Below are positions 13,301 through 23,035 of a DNA stretch of 64,000 bases, one piece after another; position 1 is the first letter of the stretch; the number at the start of each line of letters is the position of its first letter. The notes beneath the pieces were generated by a model. It worked only from the letters and a program-made list of their open reading frames with translations, searched no databases and had not been told where the DNA came from. This DNA is from Symbiodinium natans (taxonomy: Eukaryota > Sar > Dinophyceae > Suessiales > Symbiodiniaceae). The position numbers were made by a program, and so were the translations under genes. Location of the stretch: positions 124,001 through 188,000 of the forward strand of contig CAJNDS010002514.1 in assembly GCA_905221605.1 (NCBI GenBank), read 5' to 3'.

Positions 13301-13833
13301 TGCCCTGACCACACCACGAGCAATAGCCCGGCACCTTATCACAAGGCTGCCAGCAGTCTTGCTGCACGTGGTCCTCAAATACTTTCTGTACGGGCCGGAC
13401 GCAAACATGCGAATCGGACCTGCTAAAGCTCCGCACACCATGACACTCTCGGGGATCACCTGCATCACCCTCCCTGCAGCAGGCGCTACCTTCACCACAC
13501 CAGTTGCACATTCCAGGCCCTCTGCAATGTGGCAGACACTCTTGTCCCCAATGCTTCACCGTGGGCGAATACTTGGATGCCACGCACTGGAAAGTTTCGA
13601 AGGTGAGGAATTGAGCATCTCTGCACTCGATCGGTCCTCCTTTTCCACTACGTGAGCAGCATGCGTTTCCTGCTCCACACCACGCGCACTCGCCGGCTGC
13701 CTGGTCAGCATGCCATTCTCAGAGCAACATGCCAGCATCTGATTGGGGGTGGCGCATCCAGTAACCTGAATTAACCAGCTCTTTTCTTACATGTCCATGT
13801 GTAGCAGCTGTCGCCATCCCCCTCAAAGTGACC
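7338..13833 (-). CDS. Secreted multidomain glycoside hydrolase (clan GH-A type) with Cys-rich modules
   Basis: Phase-consistent exons: 13780-13833, 12996-13700, 12284-12781, 11772-11887, 11611-11697, 8629-8752, 8471-8538, and 7938 down to the stop at 7338 (last exon end uncertain). Order of parts: four copies of a Cys module of the form C-x-W-C-G-x-G-x-A-C-C-R; then a TIM-barrel hydrolase, with NGR near its start, the acid/base Glu in WWQAGNELE followed by DPNHPVGT, the LGLNVYGG strand, the nucleophile Glu in YAITEFGAAGAW, and GTFAFMWGWKWEHTPTW; then a C-terminal beta domain (YRLYAFVRD, then VNMPFKV). Between those last two motifs lies a module I recall from dinoflagellate predictions (ADWYPGLSPASS), and a partial second copy follows. 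By family it should hydrolyse a beta-linked sugar outside the cell or in the secretory path; substrate is unknown. Introns begin GC, GT, GC, GC, GT, GA, GC. The N-terminal exon(s) and signal peptide are not found. Confidence 0.88.
8855..9036. repeat. G-rich low-complexity tract in a hydrolase intron
   Basis: About 180 nt of G runs separated by single T, C or A, inside intron 8753-11610. Potential quadruplex-forming DNA. It creates Gly-rich and Pro-rich spurious ORFs on the two strands. Confidence 0.9.
9095..9850. repeat. Dispersed copies of an about 75-nt repeat containing GGAAAACCCTA
   Basis: Copies at about 9150-9220, 9221-9290, 9291-9360 and again 9708-9840 share TTTTTCCTAGGGAAAACCC, TTACATTTTGGACGG and TTTCCCTTAGG. 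They flank and interleave with the 9361-10313 array. Confidence 0.8.
9361..10313. repeat. Tandem array with a G-run/C-run hairpin in each unit
   Basis: Seven copies plus one degenerate copy (9370, 9458, 9549, 9665, 9897, 10012, 10128, 10222) of a unit of about 90-120 nt: TTTCTTGGGCTTTGAAGCAC, a variable linker, a G-rich block, GCGCAG, a C block, then TTTGCAAACAC and CTCACATGATGGG. In most units a G7-8 run and a C7-8 run face each other around GCGCA, making a possible strong stem-loop. Lies in a hydrolase intron and abuts the assembly gap. Confidence 0.9.
10314..10413. other. Assembly gap, 100 N
   Basis: Exactly 100 N, a conventional unknown-length gap. The left side is the G/C-rich tandem array; the right side is AT-rich (TATTAATATA), so an unknown amount of the intron is missing. 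Confidence 0.99.
10559..10716. repeat. Degenerate 10-nt tandem repeat GACCAGNAGA
   Basis: About 15 units of GACCAG(G/C)(A/G)GA. The minus strand translates as repeats of LVPWSPGL, which is an artefact of the repeat and lies in an intron. Confidence 0.9.
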
Positions 13834-14285
13834 CTGGGTCGACAGCAACATATCTAAATTCACCGAGGCGTCCGATCGACCAGCGCTGAGATATGCTGAG
13901 ATCGGGAGATCTCGTCCCTACCCTCCTCCCAGAGCCCGGTGATGTGTGCACTGGCTACTAACTTGCCCCTCTGGAGGCCCCTGGAAATCCAAGTTTGAGA
14001 GAGAAAAAGGGCGAGCATTCCTCCCGCAACCCTCACGGCAAAGAGCCGCGCCACAGGCAGATACAATTGTGCTTCCTACCCGAACCCACCGGCATCCCCA
14101 ACTTCGGAAGCAACACCCAAAGGCAGCTCCCAAGTGTTGCCGCCTCAGACCTTTGAGCCCTGAAGGCGGACAGGCAGAGCACTGACATAACACAGCCATA
14201 ACTAACATGTGTATATACATATATATGTATAAATATATCCGCCGACCCCTGCTTTAGCGGGGGAGGCGTCAGTGAAGACCCATTT
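13834..14285. other. Upstream flank of the hydrolase gene
   Basis: No exon could be fixed. A minus-strand frame from 14220 starts MYIHMLVMAVLCQCSACP, weakly signal-peptide-like, and might be a first exon. TA-rich short palindromes (TATACATATATATGTATA) lie at 14211-14238. Confidence 0.25.
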
Positions 14286-14650
14286 GCCCTCATGCCCAAA
14301 CCCCCCCGCCCTCACCCCCTCGACCTCACCCTTACCCTCTTAGGGGCTCCAGCGCATGCCCCCCCACCTCCCCCCTCACCTTACACTTGGAAAAGTGTTT
14401 TAGGGGCTCCAGTGCCGCCCCCCCCGCCCACCCCGCCCACCCCGCCCACTGCCCCCCCGCCTCCCCCCTTCTCACCCCATGTTGGCCCCCACAGCCCCCC
14501 ACCCCGCCCGCCCTCACCCCTTACCCCCCACCTCACCCCTACCCCTGACCTTTTACTTGGAAATGAAGTGTGTCAGGGGTTTAGGGCACGCCCGGACCCC
14601 TTGCCTTTTACTTGGAAATGAAGTGTTTGAGGGGCTCCAGTGCCCCCCCG

Positions 14651-14685
<35 letters not shown>

Positions 14686-14835
14686 ACTGCCCTCACCCCC
14701 TTCGCCTCTGCCCCCAACCGTAGACCCCCCCATCACCCCTACTTGGAAATGACTGGTCGGGGTTTAGGGCAACCCCGGACCCCTTGCCTTTATTACTTGG
14801 AAATGAAGTGTTTGGGGGCTTCCAGTGCTGCCCGA

Positions 14836-14866
<31 letters not shown>

Positions 14867-15790
14867 CCACCCCCGCCCACCCCGCCCACCCCGCCCACTG
14901 CACCCCTTCGCCTCTGCCCCCAACCTTGCCCCCCCCACCTCACCCCTCCCACCTTTACTTGGAAATGAAGTGTGTCAGGGGTTTAGGGCATGCCCGGACC
15001 CCTTGCCTTTTACTTGGAAATGAAGTGTTTGAGGGGCTCCAGTGCATGCCCGGACCCCCCGCCCCCCCCCGGCCCACCCCGCCCACTGCCCTCACCCCTT
15101 CGCCTCTGCCCCCAACCTTGCCCCCCCCACTCACCCCTACCCCTGACCTTTTACTTGGAAATGAAGTGTGTCAGGGGTTTAGGGCATGCCCGGACCCCTA
15201 CCCCCCACCTCACCCCTACCCCTTGCCTTTTACTTTTTTACTTGGAAATGAAGTGTTTGAGGGGCTCCAGTGCATTGCCGGACCCCCCCAGCCCCCCCCG
15301 CCCCCCCCCCCCCGCCCCCCCGCCCACCCCGCCCCACACCCCGCCCCCTTCGCCCTCTGCCCCCAACCTTGCCCCCCCCCCCACGGAAATGAAGTGTTCA
15401 AGGGTTTGAGGGCATGCCGACCCCTACCCCCCACCTCACCCCTACCCTTGCCTTTACTGGAAATGAAGTGTGAGGGGCCCCTCAAAAACACTTCAATTCC
15501 AAGTACACACTTCATTTCCAGTAAAAGGTCAGGGGTAGGGGTGAGGTGGGGGGGTGAGGGGTGAGGGCGGGGGGGGTTAGGGGGCAGAGGCCAAGGTTGG
15601 GGGCAGTGGGCGGGCAAACAGGGGGCCGGAAAGGGCATGCACTGAAGCTCCAGTGCATGCCCGAACCCCCCCGCCCCCCCCCGCCCCCCCCCGCCGCCCC
15701 GCCCCACCTTCACCCCTTCACCTCTGCCCCCAACCCCCCCCCACCCCCCCGCCATCACCGCTTACCCCCCACCTCACCCCGGTTCGGCTC
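14286..15790. repeat. C-rich tandem array containing an inverted block
   Basis: Repeated module TTTACTTGGAAATGAAGTGT followed by (GT/TT)(CA/GA)GGGGTTTAGGGCA or GGGGCTCCAGTGC and C-rich spacers, at about 14383, 14555, 14611, 14742, 14796, 14957, 15012, 15149, 15240, 15384 and 15456. Between about 15478 and 15645 the module lies in the opposite orientation. No coding potential beyond Pro-rich artefacts. Confidence 0.92.
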
Positions 15791-15796
15791 TCCTGG

Positions 15797-15882
15797 TTAA
15801 GGGGGTTGAGGGTTCAGTAGTTTGGGGTTTAAGGGTTCAGGGTTTCGAGTTTAAGGTGTGAGGTTTAGGGTTTAAGGTTGCG
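15797..15882. repeat. Degenerate telomere-type repeats
   Basis: GGGTTCAGGG, GGGTTTCGAG and TTTAGGGTTTAAGG units in one orientation. Confidence 0.75.
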
Positions 15883-16004
15883 CGCCAACTCCCTGCGCGT
15901 GAACTCAATGTTTCGCCCCCCCTGAACTCTAGAACCTATGGATATATGTAAGCGCAATGTAGGGGGTGTTTGTGTAAACCCTAGGGCCTCCTGTCGGGGT
16001 CGGC

Positions 16005-16340
16005 GGCATTGGCGGTAGCCATTAAATCGGGCAGCGCGAGGTCCCCAAAGGACCGAGCAAATGCGGACCTTTTAGCCCGGGTCGTCCCGGGAATAGCCTT
16101 GCTGGCCTCTGGCCTTCTGCGAAGCAGAATTAGGCCAGACGCCAGTGCCGCCGACCCCCGCGTGCCGCCGGTGAACGGTTTTTTTTTCGTGGTTTTTTGC
16201 ATCGCCACGGAGGCCCCCAGAGGGCGCGCATCATGAGCATCAGCGGGTCCAGCCCGGGACCCCCAGGCGCGCATCAGGAGCATCAGCGGCTCCCGGGGCG
16301 GGACCCCGGGGGCGCATCGGGAGCATGATGCCCCCCAAAG
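16005..16340. repeat. GC-rich degenerate repeat with GCATCAGGAGCATCAGCGG
   Basis: Three imperfect units containing GCGCATCA(T/G)GAGCATCAGCGG and CCGGGACCCC at 16227-16330. A related ATCAGCATCAGCGGC piece recurs at 63889-63903. Confidence 0.7.
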
Positions 16341-16360
16341 GGCGGGCATAAGCGACGTGT

Positions 16361-16545
16361 CTAAGCCCGGGGCTAGGAAAAAGGGAGTTTAGGGGCCTTA
16401 TAAAGTGCTTAGAAACGTTAAGGGAGTCTAGGAGCCTCAAACGCTTAGAGATTTGAAGGGAGTTTAGGGGCCTGAAGATGCTTAGAAACTTAGCGCTTAG
16501 AGATTTTAAGGGAGTTTAGGGGCCTCAACATGCTTAGAAACTGCT
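16361..16545. repeat. Tandem repeat of about 50 nt, three copies
   Basis: Unit GCTTAGAGATTTTAAGGGAG followed by TTTAGGGGCCTCAA and ATGCTTAGAAAC. The TTTAGGGG core resembles the telomere heptamer but the unit is distinct. Confidence 0.85.
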
Positions 16546-16785
16546 CGCCCCAGGCTTCTGCGTGCGCTGCCCGCCCATGGGCGCAGCCCCTTAAAATATG
16601 TATGTATGTGTTTTTCTATAAACACATCTCAGTCATGTTGATAATGATGTGGCAGGCTGGCCTGGCAGTGGGCCATGCAAGACTGCCCAGCATGTAGGAG
16701 CGACAGAGGCACGCATTTTGAGGCCTTCACTGGGCTTGTGTGGTGTCAAGACACAAGTGTGGAAACTCTGGGGCGCCCAGCTTAC

Positions 16786-18561
16786 CAAAGTCAGCGCCTT
16801 CAGTCCCAGGCCAACGCTTATCTGAGCACACTGGTGGCCATCAGCACAGCAGTTCTCCCACGGAGCATTGTCGTACCAGCCCCCGCAAACCTGGAATCGC
16901 TGGATGGCACATGGCATCAGCAAGCCGAAGGGCATCGACGCATCATGGATCTCATGCTTTCATCTAAGTAGCACTGTACGGGGCAGCACAGTTCTCCCGA
17001 GCAGCTTCCGCCAAGCGACACCTGAGTTGCCACATGGCATTATTTGGTGGTCATTTTTGCTTGCATGCATAAATCCGAAGACGCAACCGTACAGGTGCGA
17101 AAGAAGAAGAGGTCAAACGCAGAATTGGAAATTGTTCATAAGTCAGCATAAGCAGGGTCGACGAGGCATGCTACTCACCTAACATTAACATGCAACGAGG
17201 TGAAGGCCTTCCGATGCTTCAACACAAGCTATAAATGAATGGGCCTGTCTAAGACTTGACACCAACTATAGTAACTAGAAGCTTGACCTTCCTCAACTTG
17301 CTAATTCTGGTAGCAGGCCAAGCCATGTGCTAAAGAATGCTACGTACGACGTACACATGGTACCCAAATATGTGTCCTGCAGCTTCTCTGCTGAGTTGCT
17401 CAGAGTAGTGGCGACTTACGGGAATGCAGGCATATCCTGGGACGCAGTGCCTGTCAAGAGCATGACGCCACTTACATGAAGCAGTTGCTGACATCTCCAG
17501 AATCTTTCACGGTCCTTGCCTGGATCCTTGCCACCCGTATCCTCCACCTCAGGTCCACCGGACTGCAGAGCAAGAAACTCGAGAACTCAGCAAGAATGCT
17601 TCGCAAGATTTCCAGGAAATTCCTAGGTGAGGGATCACACCGGCCATGCCCAAGTGCGAGAACGTTGGGTCTCAGGACACTGCACTGGCCACCGGCAGGT
17701 GATGGGATGCGGACGCACTCGTGCCTTCACATCTGCAGCCGATCATCTGCATGAATGATTCGGGCAAGAACTGGTGGTGCACAGCGCTGGGTGCTCCCTG
17801 CTGTCACTGACACGGCTGTCCGAACGCTTCACCCATATCCAGACGGGTTGTTTCTTGAACCGTTTCCTTGAACAACTCTGACAGCCCAACCCGACACAAG
17901 TGTTATGAACGGTCAAGCCCAACTGCGCATCTTACAGCACTCTAGTAACTTACGAACAGCCACCTGAGTGCTAGCGGGAAGCCGCAAGCGGAGCATGCAA
18001 TCCCTCCAAAATCCCTTTCCCACTCTTGGCCTCCACGAACCACCGAAGCCGCGGCACTCAGCAGGGTCGTCAGCACCCTGCCGGCAGCACGCACGGCCAC
18101 GGCCGCACCAATGGCACCAACCCGCCTTGCACGTGAAGCAAATGAAAGCGAGACCTTTCTCGATCCGCGACAATGCAATGCAAGATACATGGGCCTGCCT
18201 TGCTGTGGCACGGGTTCCAGCAATCTACTCGGGCCACTGCAAGCTGAGAGATTCCCAGCTCTACTTCTTCCTTCGTGACGTGGCTGTCTGGCGAGGGCTC
18301 CTCTGGCATGGATTTAATGAAGGGGATTCCAAGCAGTCCATCATCCGCCATCTCTGTGCCCAGCTGATTGTGGTCTGCACCCTGTGTCCAAGCTTGAACC
18401 AAAGAAGACCACCTCATGCTCTTCAGGCGCTTCATAAGATCCGCACCGTCCCAGAACGCCAATGAGCACACCAGGCATCCCAAGACTAGAAGCACCAGCG
18501 GCCCCTGCCACCTGAAAACAGCACCACTGCCACCCTTGTGCCTTGTGAACTTAGGAACCAT
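16786..18561 (-). CDS. Membrane-anchored Cys-rich protein (type II topology), partial
   Basis: Exon 1 (18199-18561) starts at ATG 18561, where MVPKFTRHKG precedes a hydrophobic stretch PLVLLVLGCLVCSLAFW (about residues 20-36), a likely signal anchor. It ends in VDCWNPCHSK. A 73-nt GC-AG intron leads to exon 2 (17954-18125), AGWCHWCGRGRACCRQGADD, the same Cys module found four times in the hydrolase at 7.3-13.8 kb; exon 2 ends at donor GTAAGT. Further small Cys-rich exons follow: one ending at 17476, then 17420-17450 (HCVPGYACIP) and 16786-16890 (VCGGWYDNAPWENCCADGHQ), the last with donor GTAAGC. Exons between 17476 and 17954 and the 3' end are unresolved. The product is probably a surface or secretory-pathway protein binding an unknown ligand. 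Confidence 0.65.
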
Positions 18562-18869
18562 TCCATAAAGAGCCGGTGCGCCTTCGATCGACGCGGCAGG
18601 GCACAGATCTGGCTTGCGTGGGCTCCTCATGCACAGCTTCAAGAATCTTGATTCCAGACCCGCGATCGTCAAACACTCTGAAACAAGCTGCAAGAAGCCG
18701 AAGGGACCAGAGCTGAGGCACGACAGTAAGCATGAACAAGTCTGCCTATACAACTCCGGAGCTAGTTGCACGGAATGCCAATTGAAACACAACCCCTCCC
18801 GCAACCTCTCACGATAGATGCTTGGGATATTTGCCGGAATCGCAAAGCCAACAGACATGACATACAATT

Positions 18870-21800
18870 ATTGCCACAAGCCACACATTTGGGGGAGTGT
18901 CTTGAACAAGAGGAAGGGAAGCTGGTCAGGATGACTCCGTGATGCAGGCGACAACTGATCTAAAAATCCATCGGTGGCAAGAGGCATTGTACGCTTTTCA
19001 GACCTTTAGCTCAAACCCTGACGACGAAGGGCACCCCGATTGCTCCTCCAAGTCATCCAGGCCCCCACCGGCATCTACGCTGCGGTAGTGCATGGATGCG
19101 GCCGCAAGTGGCTACAAGAGCGCACGGAATGCAGGTCTCTTAGCCAATAGTTCAAACCTGATGCGCCATGGACACGCGCACACACAAGTGCTGCAGCCCC
19201 CAGGCAAATGTTCGAATGCGGGAAAAAGCTACACTAAGAGCGACGTGCTGCGATCTGCCTCTCATGAGCCTCATATCTGCCGGCTGGTGCCGCAATGCTG
19301 CGACAGGTTCGCAACGATGCCAATTAAGGAAATTGTGCATCGAAACCAACCGACGAAGCTCGCACCCCCCGAGGTTATACCCCTGAAGAGTCCGCTTGTT
19401 GGTCCAAAGAGTGTCCAAAGTCAGAGTTCAGTGAAGGAAGCTCACTACAGAAGAACCCAGACAAACCAAGAGTAGCATGCAGCAGTGTGTCATTTCGGGG
19501 GTTAAATCCCCCTCAAGCATATAACATCTTCATACGCAAGCGTCTAGTCTCAACAATGATTATGCCATTCGGGCTTTGCGGGTAGCTCAGCCAGTAGCAC
19601 TGATTGCAGCCCATGTCTTGCACACAGGTTCAGCTGCCTCGTAATCTTTCTCTTGCACGCCAAAGGCCTTGCATAGCGCATCCCTTCCCACAGGACAGTG
19701 TGATCCAGGAAAGAGACAGGGGGAGTAAATGAGGAGAGCAGAGGTGAGAAAGACTTAAAACTGATTGAAATATGTTGAAATCCACTTCACGGAGTTCCAG
19801 CCTTGACGAACCATCGACCTGTGATTGCCGCATCACGCGGGCCAGACATTACTCGGACTTGGATCTACTGGAGATGACATGAGCTTCAGGGGCCGGATTC
19901 ATTGAATTGGCGCTGGATGCCTGGACCTCTTGCCATGAGTAGGCTGCGTTTTGTGGTGCCATGTGTTTCTGTCCCTGCACCGGTCACCCAGACGGCGCGG
20001 GCACACGTGAAAAAGACTCTGCAGACCCCGGTGCTTGCAGTGGGCAGAGCGGCTCCTTTTCATCGCCTTCTGCTCCTCTGCCCTGTTCTTAGAGGGCTGT
20101 GGCGTTGAGGCAGTCAAACGCAAAGAGTGGCATAGCGGCAGCCTGTCTACAGGAGTCGAGAGAATCGGATGGATCCCATTCAAGGGTTCCTCGCACGAAG
20201 CTGCCACAAGGTGAAAGTTAAGCCCACGCAGCTTACTTTCCTCCTTGTTATGCTGTTGTTGCCTTGCGAAAAGATGGTGAGCTACGCTCTGATTGCTATG
20301 CCGTGGGCTTCTGCTTGGGAGGACTTGGCCAAAGCACAGCCGGGCATTCGGCAGCACAAGTTGCAAGAGTGCGTTGCCACTTTTCCATTTAATTTGGCTT
20401 AGATAGCTTTTGGTTGAGCAATGTTAGGCATTAGTCAACCAGCCATCTGACGATCCAGTCTCAGCGCATGGCCCCTCACCAACGCGGACGTGAGACCTAT
20501 GGATTGGTCACGGCGGTCACTGCAGCTCCTGCGACTCACCCCATCCTGCACATCCGCTGCTCAATTTCTCCGACAATTCCAAATGCTACCTTTTTTCTAC
20601 CGATCGCGTTGCCTCTTTTTGATCTCGGCCTTCCTTGGCTGAGGCGGAGCGTACGCACAAAGAAGCAGAGTCTGACTCAGGCATTCGGACTCGCGGATGC
20701 CACTCTTGACACTCGAGATGACTTGTGCACATCTCAGCACAGCACTACTTTAGAGCTTCTTACTCGATTCTCCCTTCCCCTCATCTTGGGCCGCTGCTGC
20801 TTGTTTATCCGAGCTTGATCTCTCTCGACCTCCGCCGTAAAGCGAGTAAGTGGGCTTCTGCGCGACCGGTCCCGAGAAGATTTGGTAAGCTTGGGGCTGT
20901 CTCTGCAATCTCAGGGATCATCCTGACACTCCCCATTTCTGGAGATGTACGACTTGCGATGGTCCCCCTTATACTAACAGCCCTTAATAGGGATTCTATA
21001 GTACAGTACCTCCTACTATAATCCCTATTAAGGACTGTTAGCATAAGGGGGAACATCCCACGAAGCCGAAGCTGGCTCTCAGACCCCCTTCCGAGACTGA
21101 GGCTCATTGTGGTGACCCAAGGTGTGCTTGATTTGCTGGCCTGAGCGAGTTCATAGCTCTCTTTGGGCCTTGGGTTGCAAACCTCGGGACTACTGCTTCC
21201 GTCATTTCCTCTTCCGAGCACCTTGCTCTTCACCAGGAGACCTTCCAGCATGTTGTCAATCCTTTCCGATGGGCTTCGGATGGGCTTCGGATGGGCTTGA
21301 CATGGCTGGACACCGACGGTCTCGAGCTGATGAGCAGAGCGAGTACCGTCTTCTTGTGCGACTACACCAAGAAATGCCAAGAGCAGGGCTGATCGTAGAC
21401 TTTGTCCTGTCAGAGCATCGCGTGGTCTCAAGACAAAAACACGAGACTGGCTTGCTTTAAAAAGCAAGCCATAAGCAAGCAAAATATCGAGTGCGGCTCC
21501 GAGTCTTGGTTCCGCTGGTCTGGTCTCAGCTGGCTTGCTGCACCTGCCGCACCAGTGCAATTGCCACATGTTTGACATAATCAACCTACAAGCACGAGAT
21601 TCACGAGATTGGAGAGTTTCAACTGGGCACAGTGTGGGGATCCTGGCTGCGACAGCTGGCCGACAGTCACATTACTACACTGCCTGCACCCGAACTGGCT
21701 GACGAGGTCGAGTTCCTCGCAGCCTCAACGGACCAAAAGTTTACCAGCCTGACTCAAACACCGTAGCCCTATGAGGCCCCGTACCCGGCGTGCTGCGTCC

Positions 21801-22900
21801 TGACAGGAAAGCACACAACGGCTGCAAGTGATCCCTCGTCTGAACTTCCATCCTCGGCGAGAAGCCGCGCAGCACCTCAGTGCCGACAGCTAGGATGTAG
21901 CCTCAAAAAACTACCAAGTGAAGATCTGTCATCTTTGTGGTCGGCTGGCTGCTAAATTCGCATGCGTATCGTGCATCCACATCTTAACCGGGGCCTGATA
22001 GCCAGAGTGAGAGTTTTCCGAACTTGGAGCGTGGCCTCGACTGTCACTAGAGGCTTGCGCAGCAGATTGAGGATATCCTCCGCTCGCCTGACCATCATGC
22101 CCAGGAAACCAAAGCACCGTGGCTAGGGAAATGTAGATCACCGCAACGCAGGCCCCTTCTGGTCCCTTCTACACAGACAAGGCAGGATGGCAGCAAATTT
22201 GGGAGAATGATAGATGCTGACGAAATAGATTAAAGAGAAGACAGACAGATTCGTCGGACTGATAAAAACTCACAACGGGCAGAGTAGAAAGGTCGGCCCA
22301 TCGGATAGAAAGGATTGGGTAAGTAGATGGCGAAAAAGATGCACAGAGCGCCTGCGTGAAATTTCTGCGTGGGAAAAGATAAGCAGATGTGTAGAGGATG
22401 AGTAGACAACCAGACGGGCAGACATGAAGAAAGGCTTTTTGCTAGGGCTGAACATGGCAGAGACACATCGCATAGACAGGATAGAGCCGCAGCTTGCTAG
22501 ATGCTAAAGACAAGTCGACAGACCAGATGGATAGATGGACGTGCAGACAGATGGATTCGGATAAAGGCACTGAAAAGCACAAGGCATGCGGAACTCAGTA
22601 CCCTCAACTACTACAGGTTGCTTCGTCGCCTGAAGTCACGAAACCTTTTCTGATTCTACCTGTCTTGTACAGCTTGCCCACAAAAATGTACACAAGACTA
22701 GTGTTCTGACTTGTATGAGAGGCAAGGCACTGGCGCTCTGCCAGAAGGAGCTGGAGGTGGCTGCGATGGGCCTGCAAGGCCAGACACTCTGGGTACCGTA
22801 CAGGCTCTTCCTTCTTTCTCGCCAACACCGCACTTGAGTACACCCCCCACATCCCCCCACTCTACCACACATCCGCCGACGTCCTCGGGCCAAAGTCGTC
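18870..22900. other. Gene-poor stretch
   Basis: No gene could be assembled. The longest ORF, 259 aa on the minus strand at 20805-21584, contains some codon-like sequence (SERIDNMLEGLLVKSKVLG) but runs straight through a fold-back element, so it is not accepted as a gene. 22190-22560 is rich in degenerate GATA/GACA tetranucleotides. Confidence 0.4.
20962..21053. mobile_element. Near-perfect inverted repeat (MITE-like), 92 bp
   Basis: Arms of about 40 nt (left from GTCCCCCTTATACTAACAG, right from the complement GTTCCCCCTTATGCTAACAG), with only a few mismatches and a short central loop. It has no ORF of its own. It could be a small non-autonomous transposon or a hairpin RNA source. Confidence 0.7.
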
Positions 22901-23035
22901 GGGGGAATTACCTTTTCCTACCCGCTGGGACTCCTAAGACTCCTGGGTAGCCAAGGGACCCCTGAAAACCGACCCCCAGGCCGAGGCACTTTTTTCTTTC
23001 AAATCCTAAACCCGAAGTTCCCATGTCGTTGAAGC

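Noticed and set aside
14479-15564. 361-aa Pro-rich plus-strand ORF
   Set aside because: Entirely explained by the C-rich tandem array; repeated LLGNEV/YLEMKC peptides come from the repeat unit.
20805-21584. 259-aa minus-strand ORF
   Set aside because: Crosses the fold-back element at 20962-21053 and has no splice or domain support.
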